From Eurosta solidaginis (lineage: Eukaryota > Arthropoda > Insecta > Diptera > Tephritidae), in the NCBI RefSeq assembly GCF_040869045.1, contig NC_090319.1, positions 287,095,693 to 287,159,692 of the forward strand: DNA of 64,000 nt, in the 5' to 3' direction. Position 1 is the first letter of the stretch; every line of letters begins with the position of its first letter. Positions 33,561 through 44,699 of the stretch are shown one piece after another. The position numbers were made by a program, and so were the translations under genes. The notes beneath the pieces are model-generated. The model was not told the origin of the DNA. It saw only the letters and a program-made list of their open reading frames with translations, and ran no database searches.

Positions 33561-35833
33561 TGAATAAATTTTCTTATTTCAGAGAAAACTTCATCGAACT
33601 AATTTTTTATCCGAATTATAAATGCAACGAAATTAAAAAAAGAAGAAGCAGAGCTGTATATTATTTTTTCGGAATCCGTTTAGGATTTCAAAATTCCATT
33701 CTCAAACTATTTTTACACTCAAAAATGTAAGCAAATTGGCAGCGAAAATTATAAAACGTTACTGTATATACATCAGTTTTGAACTTTTTAATACGTGGAG
33801 GTGGGGGAAAAAATTGACCTCAGGACAATGTGGGCAAATATGAGTTGACATTGTGCATTTGCAACCCTGACATGTTCGAAACCATCTATTTCAATGCAAG
33901 TATTTTCAGAAACACTCGCTCTCGTAAGGCATTTTGTCCCAATTACTTTCTCTGCGAGCGTATCATAGCTACTCATACAAGAGAAATATTCTGACTAAAA
34001 TTTCTCTCCGTTTCCAATATGCTCTCACATTTTTTATTGTTTAAAGCTTCTTCGTTGTAGCTTTATATCCTTTTCATCTTATTCATCTCCTCTTCGTTAT
34101 CCTTTCACACCAGTTGATGTAATCACAGACACACATATACATACAAACATGTAAATATATACAATACAAGCTCAGCATGAGCTTTCAAGGCTAATTACTT
34201 GTACTAAACATTTGACATTTGAACTTTAGTCAAAATACCCGGAAGGCAGTGAGTTGGAAGAAAACAAAAATGCGTTCAAGGCAAAAGTTGTAATTTGATC
34301 CAAGGCAAGGCAAAGCAAGTAGGCAAACCCCTTGTGCTTGAGCTCACAGCTCGTTGGGAAATCTTTATGTAAAGCTGATTTTCATTCTAATAAAGATTTT
34401 GTTGTTGTTGTACGCATATGTCCGCAAGTACATATATTGTTTTGATTATTCGTTATGTTAAAAAGCAACTTGTTGATGTCATTATTTGCACATTTGGTTT
34501 TACCAGCTGCTGCTTAAAAGTCCTTTTCAATGCAACAAAAAGTCAATACTTATTTGTTGATATTTTCTTTTAAGTATATCTTGGCGCTTGGTATTTCAGT
34601 TTAGGTTGACTCATCGTCGTTGCTAAGCAAAGAATGTTTAGTTTCTAAATGGTTTGCTTAATATTTTTGTTACGATTCGATTTGTTTTGGGAGTCTTTTA
34701 GTGTTTTCCATTGCTAAGCTAAAACAAAATGATTACGATTGTCAAAGTTAGCTTTCTAATAACATGCGCTAAGTACTAACTGAAAAATTGATTAATACGT
34801 AATATAAATTTTTGCTTGTTTTTATCAACTGCTGCTGGCATAGAATATCACATGATAGTATTATCATACGTACATACAACTTTTTTTTTAGCATTATTTG
34901 AACATTATTATTTGTTTTTCTACTTTATTTTGTTAACACCTACTGTTATGTTTGTTTGGTTAGATGTTTTTTAGAATACTAAATACAGTTAAACCAATAT
35001 TTCTTTTTTCGTGTCATAGTTCTGACTGGAATCACAAACGTACTTTGGAAACATTATTTGCTTATGTTAAAACTAATAAATAAAAGTTGACGTCTTTTGT
35101 TTTGAAATTTTCCATGTCTTATGTAGATATGCAGATGGGATCCCGCAGAATTTTTTACAGATTATATGAAAATTATTCAGAAAAATTGGTTTTAATATGA
35201 AACTTCATTAAAAAACGTTGTTGTTAATAATACTAAATAAACCTTTTTTTGAAAGAAAATAAATAAATATGAAATTTGTTTGTAAAAAAAGTTTTAATAG
35301 ATAATTGTTTTTGTTTTATTGGTCCAATTATCATTAAAAAAATTATTGTTCTGGCCTTGAGCTCGAATCGAATCTTAAATTCAAAAAATTTTAATTTTAT
35401 ATGAAATGAGCAGATATTACATATAACGGTTAACTAGAAAGAGAAAATCGGTTTATCACGTATAAGAATAGATATTCAAGAACAAAAAAGCTATGTTTAT
35501 TTTTGATTTTTTTTTCGCAGAGATTAATTTTTATTTTAAAATGTTTTCTAACTATCACTGAGATTGTTTAGTGTGATTCTTTGCCTAAGGTTTTGTTTCT
35601 TAAATGTTATTTTGCGACCGAAATAGGTTTTGGGAATGTTAAATCTCTCGCCTGCTCTCTCAGAATTAACTTAGTATTAACTTAGCATAGAGTTATAACA
35701 ACGGTCTGCAAATAATAGTTATTCCACAAAATTTAAATCCGATGAACCATACTACGTTCCGATCGTATAGGTTATGCGAGCACCCCAGGACCAATTTTAG
35801 ATCGTTTCTGAGCTGCCAGAGATCATTTCGAGT
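33561..35833. other. gene-free AT-rich region
   Basis: No gene recognised. At 35,345-35,385 lies a GGCCTTGAGCTCGAATCGAA phrase that recurs at 39,265-39,300 and, inverted, near 39,130. Its complement contains GGTTCGATTCGAG, similar to a pol III box B (see findings). Confidence 0.45.
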
Positions 35834-36656
35834 CTTATACCCAGCTGTACTTGTACACAGGTTATTATATCTTGATTGGATGACGGTTCGTTGTACAGGT
35901 ATAAAGGAATCGGGATAGCTATAGATTTCCATATATCAAAACCATCAGTATCGACAAAAAATTTGATTGAGCCATGTCCCTCCGTCTGTCCGTTAACACG
36001 ATAACTTGAGTAAATATTGAGATATCTTTGGTACATGAGCTTATCTGGACCCAGAGTAGATTGGTATTGAAAATAAGCGAAATCGGATGATAACCACGCC
36101 CACTTTATAACATTTTGGAAATTAAAAAAAATCTGTTTATTTAGTAAATAATACACCTAGAAGTTGAAAATTCACGTGTCGACTGATATTGAGACTCTTG
36201 ATAAAAATTTGAAAAAAATGTTTTTAAATGGTCGTGGCACCGCCCACTTGTGATAAAATCAATTTTACAAATATTATTAATCATAAATCAAAAAATCGTT
36301 AAACCGATCGTAACAAAGTTCGGCAGAGAGGTTGCCTTTATTTTAAGGAATGCTTTGAAGAAAAATTAGCGAAATCGGTTAAGGACCGCTCCCACTTTTA
36401 TATAACAGATTTTTAAAAGCGTCGTGGACGATTAAAATAAGAGCTTTATATCAATGGTATTTCATTTCCCAAGTTGATTTATAACAATAAATAGGAAGAA
36501 CTTCAAATGGTCGCGGCACCGCCCCTTTTATGACAATGCAATTTTCTATGATTCGGGAGCCATAACTCGAAGAAAAATTTGTTCAGAATAGAACTTTTTA
36601 ACACTATTAAGCACACAAAACAAACAGCAGCAACAAACTTAGACTTCCTTACTTGT
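35834..36656 (-). mobile_element. mini-me/Helentron-like element, copy C
   Basis: Read on minus it starts CAAGTAAGGAAGTCTAAG (at 36,656) and ends CAGCTGGGTATAA (at 35,834). It contains GGGCGGTGCC blocks, TATCGTGTTAACGGACAGACGG and the 'CGATTCCTTTATACCTGTACA' phrase just before the 3' end. It shares these with copy D and, less closely, with copies A and B, so it is a second subfamily. It has no protein-coding frame of its own. Confidence 0.7.
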
Positions 36657-36664
36657 TTGTTATA

Positions 36665-36915
36665 ATGTTGAGAACATTCAGGAATAATTTTGAGATAACT
36701 TTGGGGTTGTTTTATGTAGAAAGTATTTCGAGATCAAATTGGGAATATGTTAGGGAATATTTCGGGATTATTTGCACAATCTTTTCGGTGTTATCTTGAG
36801 ATCGTGATAGAATTGTGTTCGAATTATTCCGGGGTCATTTCGAAATAATCTCGGAATTATGTTAGCGACTACTTCGGGATAATTTGGGTACTATTTTGAT
36901 ATTATTTAGCAGGGT
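36665..36915. repeat. degenerate short-period array, TTTCGGGAT type
   Basis: Recurring AATTTTGGGAT, TTTCGGGATTATT, TTTCGGTGTTATC and TTTCGAAATAATC motifs match the 14.2 kb block in kind and orientation. Confidence 0.5.
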
Positions 36916-36984
36916 TCGGTAATATTCATTTATGATTACGAAAATTAATCAGGCTCTTATTGTTTTAGGATTGTTCTCGGCATA

Positions 36985-37135
36985 TTATTGAATTTGTTAT
37001 CTCGACGAGTTATCGGCTCGTTATTGATAACAACTTTTATCGAAGAGATGCCGGTATATTTTCGATGAATTAGCTACGTGTTATCAGTTTATTGTCGAAA
37101 AGTTATTGATTTGTTGCCAAAAAATATCCATATGT
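36985..37135. repeat. degenerate short-period array, TTATCG type
   Basis: GTTATCGGC, GTTATTGATAAC, TTATCGAAGAG, GTCGAAAAGTTATTGAT and similar phrases recur every 15-25 bases. It is the same kind as the block at 51,540-51,930 and directly follows the TTTCGGGAT block. Confidence 0.5.
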
Positions 37136-37600
37136 TATAAAAATATTATATATGTTGTGGGGTACTTTTGTTGTATTACTCTTATTGTTTCACTTTAATG
37201 TAACTTAACTTCTGTTTCACTTTGAATTTTTTTAGACTAATCTAGTTGTTTAAATATTTATTTTCATTTTTTACATGTTTCAAAAATTTAAAGCGTTGGC
37301 AACAATCCGATAACGGTTGCTATGCTTATAATATATTAATAATTAAAGTTATGTTGTTGTTTTTACTTCAATATATGTTTGTGTATGTATGTGCTTTCTG
37401 TGGGCTTAAAACATTTGTTGACTCTTTAACTTTATACATACATATATGTACTATTAACTTTTATTTAGTATTTTTTAATAATATAAACAATTTTGGTTTG
37501 TTGTTGAAAATAGATTCCGCCATTGAAAATGCTAGGATGACTAGCGAAGCGTCGGGTTTTAACAGTTAATAAACTTGTTTTATTTGCACTGACAATGCAA
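37136..37600. other. gene-free AT-rich stretch
   Basis: No gene recognised. The frame at 37,246-37,569 is hydrophobic and low in complexity, with no known domain. Confidence 0.4.
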
Positions 37601-37610
37601 TGGGTCAAGT

Positions 37611-37970
37611 AAAAAAAAAAAATGTATGGCGCGATAACCTCCGAAGAGATCTAAGGCCGAGCTTCTCTTCCAATTTGCGTCGTGCTCCTAATGCTTTTCC
37701 CTACAAATTGGGCAGACGGGACCTACATATTTTATGCCGACTCCGAACGGCATCTGCAAGGAAAATTAGTTTTCACTGAGAGCTTTTCATGGCAGAAATA
37801 CACCCAGAGCGCTTGCCAAACACTGCCGAGGGGCGACCCCGCTTAGAAAATGTTTCTTCTAATTGAAAAACCTTATTTCTAAAATTTTGATGTTGCTTTG
37901 CCCGGGGTGTGAACCGAGGGCATACGGTGTGGAAGGCGGAGCACGCTACCATCACACCACAGTGGCCGGT
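37611..37970 (-). mobile_element. tRNA-derived SINE with target-site duplication
   Basis: Read on minus, the head has a box A-like stretch (GTGTGATGGTAGCGTGCTCC) and a box B (GGTTCACACCC) spaced as in a tRNA gene. A body follows with GGGGTCGCCCCTCGGCAGTG, CTCTCAGTGAAAAC and ATGCCGTTCGGAGTCGGCAT, and it ends in a T-run (A-run on plus). Imperfect 10-bp direct repeats flank it: GGGTCAAGTA (37,602-37,611) and GGGCCAAGTA (37,971-37,980). The structure fits a pol III-transcribed SINE mobilised by a LINE. I recall this family from tephritid flies; the name was not checked. Confidence 0.88.
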
Positions 37971-38034
37971 GGGCCAAGTAGCCTTGCATAATATTATAAA
38001 TCTTAAAAAAATTGGCCGGAAAAACCTAAGAGAT

Positions 38035-38175
38035 TTCCTTCTCTTTTCTTTCCTCTTTTCTCTCCATATATTTCATTCCTTTCCTCTCCTATTTTCTTTT
38101 CTTTTCTTATCTTTTCTTTCCTTCCTTTTTTTATTTCCTTTTATTTTCTTTTCCATCCTAACCTTTTCTATTTCT
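38035..38175. repeat. polypyrimidine tract
   Basis: About 140 bp is almost only C and T (CTTTTC, CCTTTCCT types) on the plus strand, between the SINE and the solo LTR. It is a simple-sequence region. The frames at 37,909-38,258 derive from it. Confidence 0.8.
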
Positions 38176-38238
38176 TCTACATATTGTAATGAAATTCTGC
38201 ATATTCCAAACCTTACGCTAACGGTTGAGTGGTTAAAC

Positions 38239-38684
38239 TGTTGAATAAATAACTTCAATATTCAATACTGCAAAAGGTCTTTATTAGATTACTTTGAGGT
38301 ACTTCACAATAACACTTGTACTTCACAACCAATAGCGTGCTTAAATCAAACTTATTACTTGCTTTTATACTCTCTGTTCACTCGTTCGCCCATTTCTCCT
38401 AAGGTCTTGTAACTTCGAGAACGTCATGCGTGGTTACCAGCCATATATGTACATGTACTTTATAGTCTCTCGCATAGCCATATGCGCGTGTATATGTGAG
38501 TGCTACTTCGGTTGATAATTACATGTGTTTGTGCGTATCTCTCCGTTGCCTTGTATGTATGTGAGTAAATGATGATTGATTTGTTTACGTACACAGGAGT
38601 GGCAGCTTGCTTTATTGTTGTTGTGCCTTTATTTAATAACCTTAGTGATGAGAGTATCAGTTAGTGATGCTAATATTCGTCACA
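38239..38684 (-). mobile_element. solo LTR, relative of the 27.7 kb LTR family
   Basis: On the plus strand it begins TGTTGAATAAATAACTTCAA and ends ATTCGTCACA, the inverted form of TGTGACGAATATTAGCATCA ... TTATTCAACA. The 27.7 kb LTR has TGTTACGAATGTTAGCAACA ... TTATTCAACA, and both share the region around CTTTATTA...TACTTCACAATAAC. The middle is diverged. No internal region or partner LTR is present, so it is a recombination remnant. A target duplication could not be confirmed. Confidence 0.8.
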
Positions 38685-40759
38685 GTATGTTATTATGTTA
38701 TGCTCTGTATGCTTAAATACTTTGTGAGAAATCGAAAGCAGCGGTACCCCTATGATACAGTTGCTCAATGCTCAATCTTTTCTTTGCGATCTCTGGAAAT
38801 TAGGGATTACGGTGCAAATTTTTCGGAACAAAGCAGTTCAACTAGCGTTTTTCTTCACTTTCTCATACATGCGTTGCGCTAAAATACTTTAGTATGCAGG
38901 GTTGTGTTTATTAGTAGTAGCATAAGGGTTGTGTTTAATTTGTTGCAACGATATTTTTGTAAGTTACGTGGACAACTTCTAGTCTTGAACCTGACAAAAT
39001 TTCTTATATTGCGTTTGGAGTTGTGTAGACGTCGGTCGAGCACTTGCTATACATAGCTCATTTTATCTAAAGTTTTTTTAACAATTATTTGTTTTTGTTT
39101 TATCGACCTTTGATAAAGGATTCTAAGTACAATTCGAGTTCAAGGCCAAGCTTTTGTTTAATTTTTCTATCTGCGCAGCTATGCCTAGTGTCGGAAAAAA
39201 GTGTCTATCTTCTATTCCAAAAATAAAAAAAATAATTTTTCAATTAAAAAAATCAATAAATGTCATTGTTCTGGCCTTGAGCTCGAATCGAACCTTGAAT
39301 CCTAAAATTTGTTTATTACATTAATATAATTTTGTTTCGAACATGCATGGTCTGCTGAACTCGCTAACATGCAGTTATTAAGTGACTAACCTTTCTAAAA
39401 GTAAAAATGAAATTTGTGAAAAAATTTACTCCACAGAAAATATCGCAAACCTTAATTCAGAAAGTTCTTAAAAGCGTTAACAAAACAAGGTTTTCCAATA
39501 TACATAGATGGAAGTGGTCTTCATTATTGTGGCATAAATGGACCAATTTTCTTTGCTTAACGATTTTTTTTCCAGTGCAGCGGAAAGTTTTACTAATTAG
39601 AACAAAGCTTCAAAATACGGCGCATTCTATTGCACACATTTATATGCACACATATTTCCATATTGAAATCTAACCATATGTAGACTATGGCTGTGGTTGA
39701 TGAGCACAGAGAAAAAACAACAAAAACTCTCCTGTACTTTGATTGGATTATCGATTTAATTGGCCCATTTCACTAAATACTTTTATCTGTTTTTTGTTTT
39801 TTTTTTTCAATTTAAATTCCATTAAATGTTCATACAAAGCGCATTCTCATACATGAGCTGCTTACATCATCACGTTAAGCGTATTGGTTACATATTTGTT
39901 TTTATACTTTTGTACTTAGCACCCAGCGCTAAGTACCAAAACGGACAGCCAACATTTAGCTGATTCATCATTTTGTTGCATTAGCCACATTGCAGTTCGC
40001 TCTTTTCGTAAGGTTGGCACTTTTCATACCTCTAACATTTGTTTACCTGCTTTTATGACCTTTTATAAAGCACGTGTCATGTCACGTGCTAACCTCTCCT
40101 TTCGATTTTTTTTAAGGCATTTCTCTCTACATTGCTCTGGTATTGGTAAGGTTATTGGCTGGTCTGATAACAGTCAGTGCCGTTTATGTAATGATTTGTT
40201 TTCGGCCTGATTATGGAATTTTTTGTTTCTTTTGTTAAGATGAATATACAAGTGTTTGTATCACACATACATACATGCTGTAGACAAAAGCCTGCCTATG
40301 ATACCTTTAAATATACCAATAAATTAATTATCATCCCGCACTGCATACTGAGCACTGACCTATGCCAATCATTTCCGTGGCGACATTAGTGGGGTAAGAA
40401 ATTTTGATGTCAACATTTATAAATTGTTGTATGGTAACTTTTTGTTGTAGATGTGATGCAAAAGACTAAACAAAAGACGTAAAAACGAAAATTGAAACCC
40501 AAGCCACAAGTAGGCACAATTTTCGTTGGAAAATGGGAGATTAAACGCCTGGAGGTGAAGTGTCGTATAGTATTTGTAGTTGTGTGTATGTTGTTAGTAC
40601 TGACATTGCCGTTAGCATTTCGGGGTATGTCTGCTTGAGCACGTTTGTTTTTTGAAAAATCAATTTGTGGGCTATTTTTCGGTTTTTGTTTTTATTGTTT
40701 ATATTCATATCTACACACTTATGTATTTATGTATGTATGTTAGCATTCAGAACATATTT
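38685..40759. other. gene-free region with a tRNA-like short repeat
   Basis: No protein gene was supported. The frame at 39,407-39,673 starts with ATG but shows no domain. Around 39,265-39,400 on minus a TAGCGAGTTCAGC-type box A-like stretch lies upstream of GGTTCGATTCGAG, a box B-like stretch, which could be an old SINE head. Confidence 0.4.
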
Positions 40760-43217
40760 TTTATACTCAGTTGAGCAGAGCTCACAGAGTATATTAAGTT
40801 TGATTGGATAACGGTTGGTTGTACATATATAAAGGAATCGAGATAGATATAGACTTCCATATATCAAAATAATCAAGATCGAAAAAAAATTTGATTGAGC
40901 CATGTCCGTCCGTCCGTCCGTCCGTCCGTCCGTCCGTCCGTCCGTCCGTTAACACGATAACTTGAGTAAATTTTGAGGTATCTTGATGAAATTTGGTATG
41001 CAGGTTCCTGAGTACACATCTCAGATCACTATTTAAAATGAACGATATCGGACTATAACCACGCCCACTTTTTCGATATCGAAAATTTCGAAAAACCGAA
41101 AAAGTGCGATAATTCATTACAAAAGACAGCTAAAGCGACGAAACTTGGTAGATGAGTTGAACTTATGACGCAGAATAGAAAATTAGTAAAATTTTGGACA
41201 AAGGGCGTGGCACCGCCCACTTTTAAAAGAAGGTAATTTAAAAGTTTTGCAAGCTGTAATTTGGCAGTCGTTGAAGATATCTTGATGAAATTTGGCAGGA
41301 ACGTTACTTCTATTACTATATGTACGCCTAATAAAAATTAGCAAAATCGGAGAAGGACCACGCCCACTTTTAAAAAAAAAATTTTTTTAAAGTAAAATTT
41401 TAACAAAAAATTTAATATCTTTACAGTATATAAGTAAATTATGTCAACATTCAACTCTAGTAATGATATGGTGCAAAAAAATACAAAAATAAAAGAAAAT
41501 TTCAAAATGGGCGTGGCTCCGCCCTTTTTCATTTAATTTGTCTAGGATACTTTTAACGCCATTAGTCGAACAAAAATTAACCAATCCTTTTGAAATTTGG
41601 TAGGGGCATAGATTTTATGACATTAACTGTTTTCTGTGAAAATGGGCGAAATCGGTTGATGCCACGCCCAGTTTTTATACACAGGCGTCCGTCTGTCCTT
41701 CCGCATGGCCGTTAACACGATAACTTGGGCAAAAATCGACATATCTTTAATGAACTTAGTTCACGTGCTTACTTGAACTCACTTTAACTTGGTATGAAAA
41801 ATGAACGAAATCCGACTATGACCACGCCCACTTTTTCGATATCGAAAATTACGAAAAATGAAAAAATCCCATAATTCTATACCAAATACGAAAAAAAGCA
41901 TGAAACATGGTAAGGTAATTGGATTGTTTTATTGACGCGAAATATAACTTTAGAAAAAACTTTATAAAATGGTTGTGACACCTACCATATTAAGTAGAAG
42001 AAAATGAAAAAGTTCTACAGGGCGAAATAAAAAACCCTTAAAATCTTGGCAGGTATTACATATATAAATAAATTAGCTGTAGCCAACAGATGATGTTCTG
42101 GGTCACCCTGGTCCACATTTTGGTCTATATCTGGAAAACGCCTTCACACCACTCCCTTTTAAAACTCTCATTAATACCTTTAATTTGATACCCATATCGT
42201 ACAAACTCATTCTAGAGTCACCCCTGGTCCACCTTTATGGCGATATCTCGAAAAGGCGTCCACCTATAGAACTAAGCCCCACGCCCTTTTAAAATACTTA
42301 TTAACACCTTTCATTTGATACCCACATCGTAAAAACATATTCTAAAGTCACCCCTGGTCCACCTTTATGGCGATATCTCGAAAAGGCGAACACCTATAGA
42401 ACAAAGGCCCACTCCCTTTTAAAATACTCATTAACACCTTTCTTTTGATACCCATATTGTACAAACAAACTCTAGGGTCACCCCTGCTCCACCTTTATGG
42501 CGATATCTCGAAACGGCGTCCACATATGGAACTAAGGATTACTCCCTTTTAAAATACTCATAAACACCTTTCTTTTGATACCCATATTGTACAAACAAAT
42601 TCTAGGGTTACCACTGGTCCACCTTTATGGCGATATATCGAAAAAGCGTCCACCTATGGAACTAAGGATTACTCCCTTTTAAAATACTCATTAGCACCTT
42701 TCATTTGATACCCATATCGTGCAAACGCGTTCTATAGTCACCCCTGGTCCACCTTTATGGCGATATCTTGAAAAGGCGACCACCTATACAACAACCACCA
42801 CTCCCTTTTAAAACCCTTATTAATACCTGTAATTTGATACCCATATCGTACAAACATATTCTAGAGTCACCCCTGGTCCACCTTTAGGGCGATATTTCGA
42901 AACGGCGTCCACCTATAGAACTAAGGCCCACTTCCTTTTAAAATACTCATTAACGCCTTTCGTTTGATGCCCATATTGTACAAACAAATTCTAGGGTCAC
43001 CCCTGGTCCACCTTTATGGCTATATCCCTAAATGGCATCCACCTATAGAACTACTCACCCTCATAAAATACTCTTTAACGCCTTTCATTTGATACACAGT
43101 CCAGGGTTTCCCTCGGTTCATTTTCCTACATGGTTATTTTCCCTTATGTTGTCACCATAGCTCTCAACTGAGTATGTAATGTTCGGTTACACCCGAACTT
43201 AACCTTCCTTACTTGTT
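40760..43217 (-). mobile_element. mini-me/Helentron-like non-autonomous element, copy B
   Basis: It is the same family as copy A, inverted. On plus it starts ACTCAGTTGAGCAGAGCTCA and ends GTTCGGTTACACCCGAAC...CCTTCCTTACTTGTT. It carries an 11-unit GTCC microsatellite (40,904-40,947), paired TTTTCGATATCGAAAA segments, alternating CACGCCCA and GGGCGTGGC blocks and, towards its 5' end, eight 130-bp tandem units. It is longer than copy A mainly because of that array. The (GTCY)n tract is the feature named for dipteran mini-me elements; placing it with Helentron-type elements is an inference. Confidence 0.75.
42101..43100. repeat. 130-bp tandem array inside copy B, about 8 units
   Basis: The phrase ACCTTTATGGCGATATCTCG starts at 42,231, 42,361, 42,491, 42,621, 42,751, 42,880 and 43,010, with a diverged unit at 42,101. 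Each unit also holds CTTTTAAAATACTCATTA and TTTGATACCCATAT. Copy A (22.7 kb) has only three units of the same repeat. Confidence 0.92.
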
Positions 43218-43639
43218 ATTTCTCTTTTTGTTTTATTTGTACCCATGGCCATTGGCATATTTATTAACTAGATACATATGTCTACACATTAACGCCCCCG
43301 AAAAAAAAAATTATAACTGCCAAAGTTTTATTGTTTGGTTTTTGTTTTTGTATATTTTTGTATAGTCGTATTTCTTTGCTGCTGTCTAGTTTGTTGATTT
43401 CATCTTTGACAAAGCTTCCTAGAAGAGAAACGCCTCTTAAAATAGTTCACTTTTTTGTTTTGAAATTTTCTAGTTATTTTAAGGTGTGTGAATTTTTTTT
43501 AATTAATATGCGTAAGCCGCCTACTCAAAATTATATACGTGGTTTGTCTTTTATTTGCCGATTTGTCAATTTCACTTTCATTCTTGTGTTTATGTTGAAA
43601 GATGCTTCATAGAATACTGGCGGGTAATTGATAACCATT

Positions 43640-44545
43640 TAAAAGATTTGACGCATTTGATTTTGATGATGTTTGCACTTCTCTGCATATAGACTAATCT
43701 TATGGAACCACTCCGTTCTCTTGGCAAATATTAGAAGTTTTCTAGGACCTAGCTTAATTGCTACCTTGAGATCTGGAAACTCTGGCGCCCCTGGCTGGCG
43801 GAGCGTTTCACTCGCGAGCAGAGAACTTGAACAGAGAACGTGCTCAACCGTTTTGTCCTGCAATTTCCTACATCTGCTGTTACAGACGAGGCCTTACTTA
43901 TAAGCATGTGACGCCAGAAGGCAGTGTTCAGTTAGTATGCCCATAGCGAACCTGATGCTTTCTCTCTTTAAAGATATGCGCAACTTTGTAAGTCTAACTT
44001 CGTAGCATTTGCACATGATCTTAGAAATTTTGCTCCATATCTTTCCTGATAGACGGATCATATGCAAAATCTGATTTTCTTTAAACTGATTGGGATATCT
44101 ACGGCCAATTCATGGAGTACTGCACCCTCCTTTGCCAACTCATCGACCTTTTCGTTACCTTCTGTTCCTTTATGACCGGGAACCCAATAAAGATGTGTGA
44201 TTCGGTATGAGCGAAGCCTCTCCAATGCTTTTTTGAATTCCAGGAGGCTTGTTGTTGAAGTACTGCGTGAGGTTATTGCCTAAATGGCCGCCTTACCATT
44301 AATATATACATTGATGCGACTGCAGCTTAAGTACACTTCCTACAGAATTTTTTTGCAAGCTGAAAGACGCTGCAGTGATTTAGCAGCCAATTGAATCCAC
44401 TTATTTCCGGATGGACATAGTAATTAAGAGACCCGACTCCTTCCGTTAGCTTGAAACCACATTGTTCTGCCATTTTCGCACTCTTGCCATCTGACTCTAT
44501 TGTGGTCCCAAGATCCATTTCGAAGTACAGGCACGTGTTTAAGTA
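43640..44545 (-). mobile_element. I-like non-LTR retrotransposon fragment: RNase H and C-terminal region
   Basis: On minus, near 44,100-44,200 the frame reads HLYWVPGHKGTEGNEKVDEL, the conserved end of the RNase H domain of I-group elements. Near 43,640-43,865 it reads TVEHVLC, then the block GPRKLLIFAKRTEWF, the C-terminal segment also seen at 52.7-52.9 kb. Upstream RNase H sequence (44,200-44,540) is broken by stops. RT and 3' end are missing. The fragment is non-functional. Confidence 0.75.
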
Positions 44546-44699
44546 AAGTTTAAATTACAGTTAAAATGAGCTTTTCTAGGTGAACAATCTGAATGAAAAG
44601 TCAAACTTTACTTTAAAACTGTAATGGAAATTTAAAGCTGAGTTTAATGTGCAATTAGGCGTGTCTGAGCTCGTGTTGAACCGCACATTAAATATTCAG

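Noticed and set aside
38230..38690. Target-site duplication for the solo LTR
   Set aside because: The flanking TAAAC and GTATG do not match.
39407..39673. 88-codon ATG frame
   Set aside because: No domain, no codon-usage support and no repeat or homologous copy in the window.
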